Positions 43,330 through 52,596 are shown, numbered from the stretch's first letter. The stretch is DNA of 64,000 bases from Lachnoanaerobaculum sp. OBRC5-5 (GCF_000296385.1 NZ_JH815185.1:2448365-2512364), one strand, 5' to 3'. Numbers and translations are program-made. The notes: generated by a model not told the origin, from the sequence alone.

Positions 43330-45498
43330 ATGAGGATCATTAAAAGAAGCGGCGCTGAAGTTGATTTTGATATTTCAAAAATTATTGCTGCAATCTATAA
43401 AGCAAATGCTGTAGTAGGTGAAGATGATAAATTAAAGAAAGCCCAGGTTGACCGTATTGCCAATACTGTAGAGAATCAGTGCATGAGTATGAACCGTGCG
43501 ATGAGCGTGGAAGAGATACAGGATATGGTAGAGGACGGCATCATGAGAGAGAATGCTTATGAGGTAGCCAGAAGATATATCACATACAGATATGTTCAGA
43601 GTATAAAGAGAAAACAAAATACAACAGATGATAAGATATTGGCGCTTATAGAATGTGACAATGAGGAAGTAAAGCAGGAGAACTCAAACAAGAATCCTAC
43701 AGTTGCATCAGTGCAAAGAGATTATATGGCAGGAGAGGTTTCAAAGGATCTTACAGAAAGAATACTTCTTGATACTGAGATAGTGGAAGCTCATAAGACA
43801 GGTATTCTTCACTTCCATGATGCGGATTATTTTGCACAGCATATGCACAACTGTGATCTTGTAAATCTTGAGGATATGCTTCAAAACGGGACTGTCATAT
43901 CAGGCACATTTATTGAGAAGCCGCACAGCTTTTCGACAGCATGTAATATTGCGACACAGATAATTGCGCAGGTTGCTTCAAGCCAGTATGGCGGACAGAG
44001 TATTTCTCTTACCCATCTTGCTCCTTTTGTGGATATAAGCAGACAGAAGATCCGTGATGAAGTGGAAGCCGAGATGTACGGATTAAATGTGTCTACTGAA
44101 AGAAAAGAAGAGATTATTGAAAAAAGACTTCGCAGAGAAATCACAAAGGGTGTACAGACTATACAGTATCAAGTAGTGACTTTGATGACTACAAACGGTC
44201 AGGCTCCGTTTATCACAGTATTTATGTACTTAAATGAAGCCAAGGACGAAAGAGAAAAAGAAGATCTTGCACTTATCATTGAAGAGATGATAAGACAGAG
44301 ATATCAGGGGGTAAAGAATGAGAACGGTGTTTGGGTAACACCTGCATTCCCTAAGCTTATATATGTTTTAGAGGAGGACAATATTCGCCCCGGAACCAGA
44401 TATTACCATCTTACAAAGCTTGCTGCAAAATGTACCGCAAAGAGACTTGTACCTGATTATGTTTCGGAAAAGAAGATGTTTGAGTATAAGGTGGATAAAA
44501 ACGGCAACGGAAATTGCTACACACCTATGGGATGCAGAAGCTTTTTAACACCTTATGTGGATGAGAACGGTAAGCCTAAATACTACGGCAGATTCAATCA
44601 AGGTGTTGTTACTATAAATCTTGTAGATGTTGCACTTTCATCAGGTGGAGATACTACAAAGTTTTGGAATATCTTTGAGGAAAGACTTGAACTTTGCCAT
44701 CGTGCACTCAGAGCAAGACATGAGAGATTAAAGGGAACACCTTCAGATGTTGCACCTATACTCTGGCAGCATGGGGCTCTTTCCAGATTAAAGAAGGGTG
44801 AGCCGATAGACAAGCTTTTGTATGGTGGATATTCAACCATAAGCCTTGGATATGCCGGACTTTATGAGTGCGTAAAGTATATGACCGGAAAGAGCCATAC
44901 AGATGATGTGGCAAAACCTTTTGCACTCAGTGTGATGCAGAAGATGAATGATAAATGTAATGAATGGAAGCAGGCGGAGAATATTGATTATTCATTATAC
45001 GGTACACCGCTTGAGTCCACAACATATAAATTTGCCAAGGCACTCCAAAAAAGATTCGGTATTATAGAAGGTATCACAGATAAAAACTATATTACAAACA
45101 GCTATCATGTACATGTATCTGAGAATATTGATGCATTTACAAAGCTTAAGTTTGAGAGTGAATTCCAAAAGCTTTCACCGGGCGGTGCCATCAGTTATGT
45201 AGAAGTTCCGAATATGCAGGATAATCTTGAAGCCGTAATGAGTTTGCTTGGATTTATCTATGACAATATAATGTATGCTGAGCTGAATACCAAGTCCGAC
45301 TACTGTCAGGAGTGTGGATTTGACGGAGAGATAAAGATCGTTAAAGATGCGGGTAAGCTTGTATGGAAATGTCCTAAATGCGGAAATACGGATCAAAGTA
45401 AGCTTAATGTTGCAAGAAGAACCTGCGGTTATATAGGAACACAGTTCTGGAACCAGGGAAGAACTCAGGAGATTGCGGACAGAGTATTACATCTATAA
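43330..45498 (+). CDS. nrdD: Anaerobic ribonucleoside-triphosphate reductase (class III)
   Basis: This 722-residue glycyl-radical enzyme makes dNTPs without oxygen. It has an N-terminal ATP-cone (about 1-95; RIIKRSGAEVDFDISKI) for allosteric control, the catalytic barrel with the substrate-site Cys blocks (ACNIATQIIAQVASSQYGG, NGNCYTPMGCRSF), a zinc site CQECG/CPKCG (about 657-684) and the glycyl-radical loop RTCGYIGTQFWNQGR near the C-terminus. Requires the activase NrdG, which is encoded about 10 kb away at 55879. NrdR control is supported by the promoter. Confidence 0.95.
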   Translation: MRIIKRSGAEVDFDISKIIAAIYKANAVVGEDDKLKKAQVDRIANTVENQCMSMNRAMSVEEIQDMVEDGIMRENAYEVARRYITYRYVQSIKRKQNTTDDKILALIECDNEEVKQENSNKNPTVASVQRDYMAGEVSKDLTERILLDTEIVEAHKTGILHFHDADYFAQHMHNCDLVNLEDMLQNGTVISGTFIEKPHSFSTACNIATQIIAQVASSQYGGQSISLTHLAPFVDISRQKIRDEVEAEMYGLNVSTERKEEIIEKRLRREITKGVQTIQYQVVTLMTTNGQAPFITVFMYLNEAKDEREKEDLALIIEEMIRQRYQGVKNENGVWVTPAFPKLIYVLEEDNIRPGTRYYHLTKLAAKCTAKRLVPDYVSEKKMFEYKVDKNGNGNCYTPMGCRSFLTPYVDENGKPKYYGRFNQGVVTINLVDVALSSGGDTTKFWNIFEERLELCHRALRARHERLKGTPSDVAPILWQHGALSRLKKGEPIDKLLYGGYSTISLGYAGLYECVKYMTGKSHTDDVAKPFALSVMQKMNDKCNEWKQAENIDYSLYGTPLESTTYKFAKALQKRFGIIEGITDKNYITNSYHVHVSENIDAFTKLKFESEFQKLSPGGAISYVEVPNMQDNLEAVMSLLGFIYDNIMYAELNTKSDYCQECGFDGEIKIVKDAGKLVWKCPKCGNTDQSKLNVARRTCGYIGTQFWNQGRTQEIADRVLHL

Positions 45499-45510
45499 TT
45501 AAAATCATAA

Positions 45511-45547
45511 AAAAGCTGTTGCACCTGTAGGTGCGACAGCTTTTTTG
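45511..45547 (+). terminator. Terminator after nrdD
   Basis: 11-bp stem GCTGTTGCACC/GGTGCGACAGC (one wobble), tetraloop, T6. Confidence 0.9.
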
Positions 45548-45551
45548 TTGG

Positions 45552-45610
45552 TTGACAGGATGGTTATAAGTTGGTATACTGTGAATGAATAAAAAATAAA
45601 ATTCATTCAC
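45552..45610 (+). promoter_or_regulatory. tetR promoter and operator
   Basis: Consensus promoter TTGACA (45552-45557), 17 nt, TATACT (45575-45580), followed at once by the inverted repeat GTGAATGAAT (45581-45590) and ATTCATTCAC (45601-45610). A near copy occurs at 46233-46259. Confidence 0.8.
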
Positions 45611-45637
45611 AATATGAATTGGAGGAGGTTTATAGCA

Positions 45638-46201
45638 TTGGACAAGAAACAGGCATTAAAGACAGCTGCCTATGATGTATTCTCTAAAAAGGGCTATAAA
45701 GGGACAGGAATTTCAGAAATTGCAAAACAAGCCGGTGTGGCAGTCGGTTCTTTTTATAATTATTATGAAAGTAAAGAAGCTATTTTTTTAGATATTTATA
45801 TAGACGAAAATAACCGTGTGCGTCAGGCAATGATAAATGAAATTGACTGGAAGATGGATATGGTTGAACTTATCAGTAAACTTTTTAGGCAGTCACGAAG
45901 CTTGGTTTCATCAAATAAAATTCTGGCAGAATGGTATAATACCGCCGTTTCTGAAGAACTTCACAATTACTATTCTTCAGAAGAAGGCAAAGCAGCCAAT
46001 CACTTTCATAAATTTTTGGTGAAGACATTTACCGATCGCATGGAGAAAGAGGGCTATTCACAAGAAAAAATTCAGGATATTTTACAGGTTTATAATTTAT
46101 TTTACTATATGGATATGAATATCACAGAAAATGATTTTCATGATATCGGTAGAATCATTGAAATACTTGCAACCAACTTCATTAAGGGTATCTTAAAATA
46201 A
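45638..46201 (+). CDS. TetR family transcriptional regulator
   Basis: This 187-residue regulator has a TetR HTH (about 8-53: AAYDVFSKKGYKGTGISEIA, then AGVAVGSFYNYYESKEAIFL) and a helical ligand domain of no particular family. The start is the TTG at 45638, with GGAGGAGG 9 nt upstream; an in-frame ATG at 45614 precedes that site. The inverted repeat at its promoter, duplicated before the next gene, indicates autorepression and control of the flavin reductase-like gene. Confidence 0.88.
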   Translation: MDKKQALKTAAYDVFSKKGYKGTGISEIAKQAGVAVGSFYNYYESKEAIFLDIYIDENNRVRQAMINEIDWKMDMVELISKLFRQSRSLVSSNKILAEWYNTAVSEELHNYYSSEEGKAANHFHKFLVKTFTDRMEKEGYSQEKIQDILQVYNLFYYMDMNITENDFHDIGRIIEILATNFIKGILK

Positions 46202-46224
46202 AGAATTAAATTCTTTATTTTTTG
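46199..46224 (+). terminator. Terminator after tetR
   Basis: TAAAGAAT-TAA-ATTCTTTA stem (46199-46217) and T6; AT-rich but well formed. Confidence 0.55.
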
Positions 46225-46232
46225 AATATATG

Positions 46233-46259
46233 TGAATGAATATATTATTTATTCATTCA
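46233..46259 (+). promoter_or_regulatory. Second TetR operator
   Basis: TGAATGAAT (46233-46241) and ATTCATTCA (46251-46259) repeat the dyad found at the tetR promoter, with a 9-nt rather than 10-nt spacer. Confidence 0.65.
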
Positions 46260-46292
46260 AAAACTTTTCCCATTAATAAATAAGGAGTAAAG

Positions 46293-47081
46293 ATGAAAAG
46301 AGGTAAAAAAATGTTAGTAATTATTATATCTTTTATTGTAGCTATAAGCCTCATTAGCTGGGGGCTAATTGCCTATCTCGGGCGTAGTCAAACTTTAGAG
46401 GTCAAATCTGTTGAAAGTTTAGGTGGAGATATTTATCTTATTCATATGACAAAACCTGAATCTATGACATGGAAAGCCGGCTCTTATGCAAATATCAGCT
46501 TAACACAGAGTGGACAAAATACTCGTGATGCAGTATCAGGAGCCACATATGATGGTAAAGAAAAAAGCCGTTGGTTGACCATTGCCTCAAATCCCGATGA
46601 GAATGAGATACTTATTTTAACACATAATAGTGGCAGTACATATAAGAAAAACTTCACATCCTTACCGACAGGCAGTAAGGTTAAGATGAACTGGGTGGGA
46701 GCCGGATTACCACTTCCATACGACAAAGAAGTGCTTGTCTGTTTTGCATCTGATGTGGGTATTGCAGCAATAAGACCGATTATCAGAGAAAGGGTTGGGA
46801 AATATGAAATTAGTCTAAGTCATCTAAATAAAGGAGTGACTGCCTTTGATGGGGAAATATCAGAACTTACAAAGTCATATACAAATTTGACTTATGAAAA
46901 TGCAGATAGTATTTCTAAAAGCAAAGAACAATTAAAGAAGTCAATAGATAAATATGGAAATACAGCCATGTATCTTTTATCAGGACAAAAAGATGATGTC
47001 GAGGCTATGAAGATATTCCTTACCGAAAATGGAATTGATAAAAAGAATATTAAGACAGAGTATTTTAGAGGTTTAAAATAG
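46293..47081 (+). CDS. Membrane-anchored FAD-binding oxidoreductase (ferredoxin reductase-like)
   Basis: This 262-residue protein has one N-terminal membrane segment (about 8-28) and a ferredoxin-NADP reductase-like module: beta-barrel with FAD-site RWLTIASNPDE (about 95), then a nucleotide-binding half with VLVCFASDVGIAAIRPIIRE. The canonical RxYS and GGxGxxP motifs are altered, so cofactor use is likely but not certain. It resembles FAD-binding partners of the FMN-binding/ferric-reductase type. It is probably repressed by the adjacent TetR, since the same dyad stands in front of it. Confidence 0.7.
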   Translation: MKRGKKMLVIIISFIVAISLISWGLIAYLGRSQTLEVKSVESLGGDIYLIHMTKPESMTWKAGSYANISLTQSGQNTRDAVSGATYDGKEKSRWLTIASNPDENEILILTHNSGSTYKKNFTSLPTGSKVKMNWVGAGLPLPYDKEVLVCFASDVGIAAIRPIIRERVGKYEISLSHLNKGVTAFDGEISELTKSYTNLTYENADSISKSKEQLKKSIDKYGNTAMYLLSGQKDDVEAMKIFLTENGIDKKNIKTEYFRGLK

Positions 47082-47631
47082 TCAAACTTAATTTTATATT
47101 TGTCAATTTAACATATCGATTAAAAAATATAGAAAAAAGGAAGTATTTGGGGAAAGGCAAAAATGTGGTTTCTCAGATACTTCCATTTTATATTGTAGGG
47201 ACTTAATTTGATTATTTCTGACAGCCCTATACTTCCACTTTATACTTAGTATTATAAAATGTAAATCATATATTCAACAGCTTAAGAAAATAAAAATGCC
47301 GAAAGCCTTTGTAAGATAAGTGCTTTTGACATTTTTTATTACTAGAAATGTTGTATGTACATTTCCTTTAAGCACAAAATATTTTACAAAAATTTGATTT
47401 ATTTTTTAATGCAATTCTTTGGGTTGATAATACTTTATGTCCGATTTCAGGTCGTAAATGGTATTTAATGCGTTAAGTGCATGTCAACCTTTATATGTTG
47501 ACATATAGTGCATATCTTGTACATTGTATACTTTTATATTTTGTAATGTTTCTATTTGCCTTTGAACATTTGCGTTATCTCCTTTTCAAGAGAAATGGCA
47601 AACGTTTGTTCACTTTCAAATACATCTTAAG
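47082..47631. other. Non-coding AT-rich stretch with hairpins
   Basis: No convincing gene. Contents: inverted repeat GGAAGTAT/ATACTTCC (about 47140-47188), a terminator-like stem AAAATGCCGAAAGC...GCTTTTGACATTTT (about 47296-47338), and TGTCAAC/GTTGACA (about 47484-47506). The short frame across 47477-47677 reads as chance sequence. Confidence 0.5.
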
Positions 47632-47800
47632 TTTCTGTTTCAAAATAATAATTAGCACAGTCAAAGTAACAGACTGATTGATCTCTTTTTATAATATTTC
47701 CACTTTGTTCGTATAGGTAAGAGATATACTCGTAATAGTTCCTATAAAGAATATCCATAGTACGAAGAATATATTGGTATATGAAAAAAAGGTTGCTAAA
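47632..47800 (-). pseudogene. IS1634-type transposase fragment
   Basis: The minus strand reads RTMDILYRNYYEYISYLYEQ, then SGNIIKRDQSVCYFDCANYY followed by FETE, aligned with the corresponding part of the transposase at 51954-52526 (RSLNVLGKECDLIQ, then KLLFYDCTNYYFEIE). Only about 55 residues remain. Confidence 0.65.
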
Positions 47801-47818
47801 AGTATCTGTTGAAGACCC

Positions 47819-47932
47819 GCACCTTAATTTTATAAAAAATGGATAATCTTTTGTATTCACTTGATAGGTGAAAAACAATGTACAGTTAAAATATAGTAAT
47901 TATATGGCTTTGCTGTGAATAATCTAGGGTTA
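47819..47932. repeat. Diverged copy of the IS1380-end segment
   Basis: Matches 30381-30505 at CACCTTAATTTTA, TATTCACTT..TAGGTGAAA, AGTAATTAT.TGGCTTT and TGAATAAT.TAGG, with an internal gap. Fused directly to the IS1634-type fragment. Confidence 0.6.
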
Positions 47933-47953
47933 TAAATGATATTTATTAAATAA

Positions 47954-47981
47954 TTGAAAATTAATATAAATATGCTATAAT
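47954..47981 (+). promoter_or_regulatory. Promoter of the AAA/TOPRIM-like cassette
   Basis: TTGAAA (47954-47959), 16 nt, TATAAT (47976-47981) preceded by TG (extended -10). Confidence 0.7.
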
Positions 47982-48027
47982 TTAATATATTAGTTCTATT
48001 AACAAGAAGTAATAAAAGGGGAAGCCT

Positions 48028-49158
48028 ATGATAATTATGAATGTAAAATTAAACAATTTATGTGCATTTAAAGACTTTCACATAAATTTTTCATATCCTA
48101 AAAAGATATTAAACAGTACAATAGAAAATGAATTTCTTCCGGATTTTCCCAATTTCAGATATAGAAAAGTAAATATATTGATTGGTACAAATGCAAGCGG
48201 AAAGACTTCTTTGGGGAAAATGTTTAAAACTATATTTAGTTTTATAAGAAGGAAAGAACTTGTAAATATAACAGACAGTATAGCTGATGTTGAAAAGGAA
48301 AGTTATTTTTTAATTGATTTCATACCGGATAAAACTCATTTATGTAGAGTGGAGGTTAATATTCCTCCTAAAGGAGATGAAGAGTATTCAATTGATAGAT
48401 GTAAAATATCTATTAAATGGGTAAAAATTAAAAAAGAAGACAGCTATGAAAGATGTGCCAAAAAGATTGACTTAGGTAAGGAAGTTAAGGAATTAAATGG
48501 TCTTGGGGGCTTGGAGAAGTTTTCAAAGGCTGTTGGATTTGGCTGGTATTTTATATATCCTTTTAGCATTAGCAGCAATATAAAAATCGGTGACTTGGAA
48601 AATGCTAGGTATTTAAAGATCTTAAAAAACACACTTACGACATTAGATAATTCCATTGTGGATGTTATAAGAGTAAAGGATATTGACAATACTTATGCTA
48701 TAGTTATGGATAATAAAAAGCTTATTATACAAGAGGGTGAATTGCTGGATCCGAATAATATCCTTTCAAGCGGTACTAAAGCCGGAATATATATAGCCGA
48801 TTTGTTGACATCAATAATAGAACATAAAAACGGATTCTATTATTGTGATGAAATGTTTTCATATATACATAGCGATATAGAAAGAGTCATGCTATCTGTA
48901 ATGATATCTAAGCTAAAAGAGGGGGAACAGCTGTTTTTTACAACCCATAACTTAGATATTGTAGACATGAATTTGCCTAAGCATGCGTTTTGGTTTATGA
49001 AAAAAGCTAATAATGGAGGAAATATCTCTATTGCATGTGAGTCTGCATCAAGCAAATTAAAAAAAACTACAGACTCTGTAAGAAATGCATTGGAAAATGA
49101 TGTTTTCACAGCAGCTCCAAGATTGGAATTATTGTATGACTTGGAGGATATTGACTGA
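48028..49158 (+). CDS. AAA15-type ATPase of a putative defence pair
   Basis: This 376-residue ATPase resembles SMC/OLD-like AAA15 proteins. Walker A is GTNASGKT (residues 53-60), an ABC-like signature LSSGTKAG lies at 246-253, Walker B FYYCDE ends in Asp274-Glu275, and an H-loop FTTHN carries His307. No nuclease domain is fused. The next gene starts on the last base of its stop (TGATG) and encodes a TOPRIM-like protein, an arrangement shared with RloA/RloB, AbiL and PARIS-type anti-phage pairs. Codons are visibly AT-richer than those of core genes, and both flanks are mobile-element debris. AGGGGAAG precedes the ATG. Function is inferred. Confidence 0.75.
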   Translation: MIIMNVKLNNLCAFKDFHINFSYPKKILNSTIENEFLPDFPNFRYRKVNILIGTNASGKTSLGKMFKTIFSFIRRKELVNITDSIADVEKESYFLIDFIPDKTHLCRVEVNIPPKGDEEYSIDRCKISIKWVKIKKEDSYERCAKKIDLGKEVKELNGLGGLEKFSKAVGFGWYFIYPFSISSNIKIGDLENARYLKILKNTLTTLDNSIVDVIRVKDIDNTYAIVMDNKKLIIQEGELLDPNNILSSGTKAGIYIADLLTSIIEHKNGFYYCDEMFSYIHSDIERVMLSVMISKLKEGEQLFFTTHNLDIVDMNLPKHAFWFMKKANNGGNISIACESASSKLKKTTDSVRNALENDVFTAAPRLELLYDLEDID

Positions 49159-49685
49159 TGGACTTTATATACCAGTACTATGTTGAGGGAGAAAATGAAA
49201 AAAAATTGGTGGAAGTTTTAAGTAAAGAGTATAAATATATTAAAGCCGGTAAAGTTGAAGTTTTTAATGTGGTTGAAAAATCAATTAAAAATACTCGTAT
49301 AAGGAATTTTAAGGAAAACCATGTTATTATTTTAGTTTTTGATACAGATACAAATAATACAAAAACTTTAGAAGCTAATATAGAATACCTAAAACGTCTG
49401 GTAAAAAGTAAAAAGATAAAGGATGTTATACTTATTCCTCAGGTACATAATATAGAAGATGAACTGGTTAGAAGTTGCAATATAAATAATATTAAGGACT
49501 TGTTAAAAAGTAAATCAAAAAAAGAATTTAAAACGGATTTTAATAAAGCTACAAACCAGAGAATCCGTTGTATACTTAAAGATAAAGACTTTAATTTTAA
49601 AAAATTGTGGAGAACAGAACCGGTTGGAGTATTTTCAGGATTTAAATGTGAACTAAGTAAATTAGAAAATAAAAATTTTCAATAA
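49158..49685 (+). CDS. TOPRIM/RloB-like protein, partner of the AAA ATPase
   Basis: This 175-residue protein begins YQYYVEGENEKKL (Glu10, Glu12), has a DxD motif in ILVFDTDTN (Asp62, Asp64) and a third acidic cluster HNIEDELVRS (Glu100-Glu102). This Glu, then DxD, pattern is that of TOPRIM-type metal-dependent nucleases and of RloB-like proteins. It is coupled to the ATPase gene by a one-base overlap and probably forms a complex with it, cutting nucleic acid (DNA or tRNA) when triggered. No close named family is certain. The gene is AT-rich. No clear terminator follows. Confidence 0.65.
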   Translation: MDFIYQYYVEGENEKKLVEVLSKEYKYIKAGKVEVFNVVEKSIKNTRIRNFKENHVIILVFDTDTNNTKTLEANIEYLKRLVKSKKIKDVILIPQVHNIEDELVRSCNINNIKDLLKSKSKKEFKTDFNKATNQRIRCILKDKDFNFKKLWRTEPVGVFSGFKCELSKLENKNFQ

Positions 49686-50514
49686 AATCAGTTACTGTAC
49701 ATGGGTAGGCTTGCCTTATAGATCTTAATCCGTTAAACTTATGGAGTCTAATAAGGCGAGTAGGCTCCTTATTATCTATTAAAGATTTCCTTGACAGCGG
49801 TGTAAAGATTTGGATTGTTTCAAAAAGTACATTTTTTCATTTTCGTATTCCTTACATAATGTTTCTTATAAGGTTAAGAGCTGTTTGATCTTACCAGACA
49901 TATGATGCATGTTTACATCTCGTTTCATGAGATGATTATGGCAGAAATATTGGATTTATGTTAATTTGACGGAAAATAACATTTGTCATTTAGCTATGTA
50001 GATAACTCTTTGTAATGAATCGTTTTCAAAGACGTATTCTGCAAAACTATCCATAAATAATGGTCACATTGATTCTTGTATGAAGAATATAGAGGAATTC
50101 TGTTTATAACTCAGATGCAAAAAATTCAGTTGGTAAAGTTTATCGATAGAAACTCTATCAACCGAATTAATTACAATGAAATCAAAAAATGATTTTCTGT
50201 ACTTTTCAAAATAGAAATATAATATCCATGTAAATTACTAATTCATGTAGTTGAAGTTTATTAGCATTTACAATTTTTATATGACTGTTAAGAGAAGTAA
50301 AATAAAAATATGTTTTCATTGATGAAGTTTTCCATTAGATCTATTTTATAATCAGCAAGACTGAGTATCTGATACATACTTTTTTACAACTATAGAGGAC
50401 TTTGATTCCTAGAACATACAAAATCATTGGAAAAGGTGAAGAAGAAACTTCTGGAGGTAAAGAATAGTTATAATGGATGAAACAATGAAAATAGTATTTT
50501 GAAATTACAAAAGT
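49686..50514. other. Non-coding or decayed sequence
   Basis: No intact gene. On the minus strand, 50054 to about 49780 reads as protein-like sequence broken by stops (MDSFAEYVFENDSLQRVIYI, later HNHLMKRDVNMHHMSGKIKQ), perhaps a dead gene I cannot place. The 5' part of the downstream group II intron may also lie here but no boundary is visible. Confidence 0.4.
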
Positions 50515-50906
50515 ATATAAAGGGATAGGTAAGGTAAATCACTTTAAGTTGGAAGATATGAAACAACGGTTATAAGAAACAGATGAATAAATGAGATACT
50601 ATATTAAAGAATTTTATTGGAAACAATTGAAGAGAGTATAAATAGAAATAAAGAAACTGTGGAACTTGAATTTATTTATCCGAAGGGGATATATTTGAGA
50701 TAGTAAAACACCGAAAAGTAATATGGCATTCTGTGCTAATACTCAATATGGTATTAGACAAGAAGCGAATAGTCGAGCTTGGATATATATCTTTAGCCGG
50801 ATATTACCTACAATTATATGAAAGCTAAAGAGCCGATGTGTACCTAAAGGTACACATCGTGGTGTGAAAGGTCAAGGAAATTATTTGATTTCACATTCTA
50901 CTCAAT
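50515..50906 (+). mobile_element. Group II intron remnant (maturase C-terminus and 3' RNA end)
   Basis: The frame through 50530-50640 reads HFKLEDMKQRL*ETDE*MRY then FYWKQLKRV*IEIKKLWNL, matching the maturase/X-HNH-proximal region of group II intron reverse transcriptases, with several in-frame stops. After a frameshift, VLDKKRIVELGYISLAGYYL (about 50745-50815) matches the intron-ORF C-terminus. Next come GAGCCG (50830-50835), an 11-12-bp hairpin (50834-50859), CGTGGTGTGA and finally CTACTCAAT (50898-50906), the typical order of bacterial intron 3' ends. Dead as a retroelement. Confidence 0.65.
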
Positions 50907-50953
50907 CTATAATGGTTTTAAATAAATTCCTGTCTTTGACAGTTTCAAAACTT

Positions 50954-51001
50954 AAAATGCCCATGAAACCCAGTGTTTTACCGGCTTTCAGGGCATTTTT
51001 A
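50954..51001. terminator. Terminator-like stem at IS end
   Basis: AAAATGCCC (50954-50962) pairs with GGGCATTTT (50991-50999), extended by a TTTCA/TGAAA inner stem; T5 follows. Confidence 0.7.
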
Positions 51002-51030
51002 TTTCGTTTTGAAACTTAAAAAATAGTATT

Positions 51031-52526
51031 TTATTTTCCTTTACTTTGTTTTTGTATTGTCCTCATTTGACTTTTGGTTATAAATTCAAAATCTGTATTA
51101 AAATGACAAATCTCATGCAGTTTATCTGTGAGCTCTGTTCGTTTATATAGAGGTATGAAACCTTGCTCTTTTATATATGCAAAATTAAAATCTTTTAAGG
51201 TCTTTAGAATCTCTTCGCATGTATACTTGTGTTCTAAAAATTTTTCAAGATATCTGTAAATAATCAAGGCTAAAAAGCAGGTTAAGAAGTGAAACGTAAT
51301 TCTATCAGTTCTTTGTAAAAATACCGGTCTTGCTTCAAACTCGGTTTTCATAATTCTAAAGCATTCTTCTATTTGCCAACGCTTTTCACTTATACTTAGT
51401 ATTTCACTTACATTATCGTCAAGTAGGTCTGTTGAGACGGCATACATACCATCATACTTGGCTTCCTCATCTATTTTTTCTGTATTAAGATAGTTATATA
51501 CATTTGCTGTTTCACCATCATCAGTTACCGCAATACTACCAAGAAACCTGGCCGGATCATTAGGATTTCTTCTTTCTTTTTTGATACTGCCTCTTTCAAG
51601 CATTAACTTAGCTCTTTCAACTTGTTTTTCTCTAATAGACTTCTGGTATTTAGCATATTTTGGTGAATATGTGATGATAAGTCTTTGAGGCAAATCTTTC
51701 GGTGTATAAGGAGTATTTTTGTAATATATAGTCTCATCATCCTTTGAGATTTCAGCCGGATCTACCACTTTATCATCGTACAAACTTTTAAATCCCTTAG
51801 TATCTAAAGCCCATTGCCTATCCTGTGCATTAAGCGTTTTTATTGATTGGGTAACTACAAAAGCTCTTTCACCCATATGATTGTGCTTTCTTATTTTTTC
51901 CAAACCAAGTCCGGTATCACTACAGTAAATAAACTTTTGACAATCAAACTCTTTTAAAATTTTTTCTTCAAGTGGTTTAATAGAGGTTTGTTTATTTGTA
52001 TTATAGGGTTTGGTCTATGTTCTTTGCTTTTGCCATATCTCTTAATGCCATCTTCATCCTCAATCTCAAAATAATAGTTAGTACAATCATAAAAAAGAAG
52101 TTTATCATTGCGCTTACCTGCTAAATGACTATTTCTATAAGTTTCAGATTGTATAAGGTCACATTCTTTACCGAGTACATTTAAAGAGCGATATACATCA
52201 TGTAATTGGTAAGATGGTGGCTCTAAAAATCCCATAGAACAAGAGTAACTTGAGCGTTTACCGGAAGGTTCGAGTATTCTTGAGTAAATCAAATCGGATA
52301 ATATAGAGTTGATATCAAACTTGAAGCTATACTTATCCCTTATCTTTCTGCAAACTTTATGTAAGCCAAGTTTATAATAAAAGTACTGCAAAAACAGGTA
52401 ACCTACACGATAGAAGACCTGTTGCTGTGGCTGTAGTCTTTTGCTTGAGTTAAAAGAAATATTTACTATTTTATCTTTTTTGTACTTCTGTGTTTCAAGT
52501 TTTGCTTCAGCACGAGCCCATTTCAT
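51031..52526 (-). pseudogene. IS1634-type transposase, internally deleted
   Basis: Two consecutive minus-strand pieces make one transposase. The N-terminal piece (52526-51954) reads through LLFYDCTNYYFEIEDEDG and SKEHRPNPIIQ, then goes out of frame. In another frame the sequence resumes as QTSIKPLEEKILKEFDCQKF, then YCSDTGLGLEKIRK and continues to 51031 with the DDE C-terminus (SEKRWQIEECFRIMKTEFEA). The segment normally between IIQ and QTS (containing a catalytic Asp region) is missing near 51985-51995, with a frameshift. Inactive. Confidence 0.85.
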
Positions 52527-52596
52527 AACATCATCTCTAGTGGGTTCATGCCAGGACTTTTTTTATGCCTATTTAGGCAAACAAACTGTCAAAGAC

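Larger units (their letters stand above)
50932..52596 (-). mobile_element. IS1634-type insertion sequence
   Basis: Ends are 14-bp perfect inverted repeats, GTCTTTGACAGTTT at 50932-50945 and its complement at 52583-52596, giving about 1.67 kb. One transposase gene fills it on the minus strand but is disrupted. A terminator-like stem sits inside the 3' end. I see no clear target-site duplication. Confidence 0.75.

Noticed and set aside
47477..47677. 66-codon hydrophobic frame
   Set aside because: No ribosome site, no family, and it runs into the IS fragment; chance frame in AT-rich DNA.
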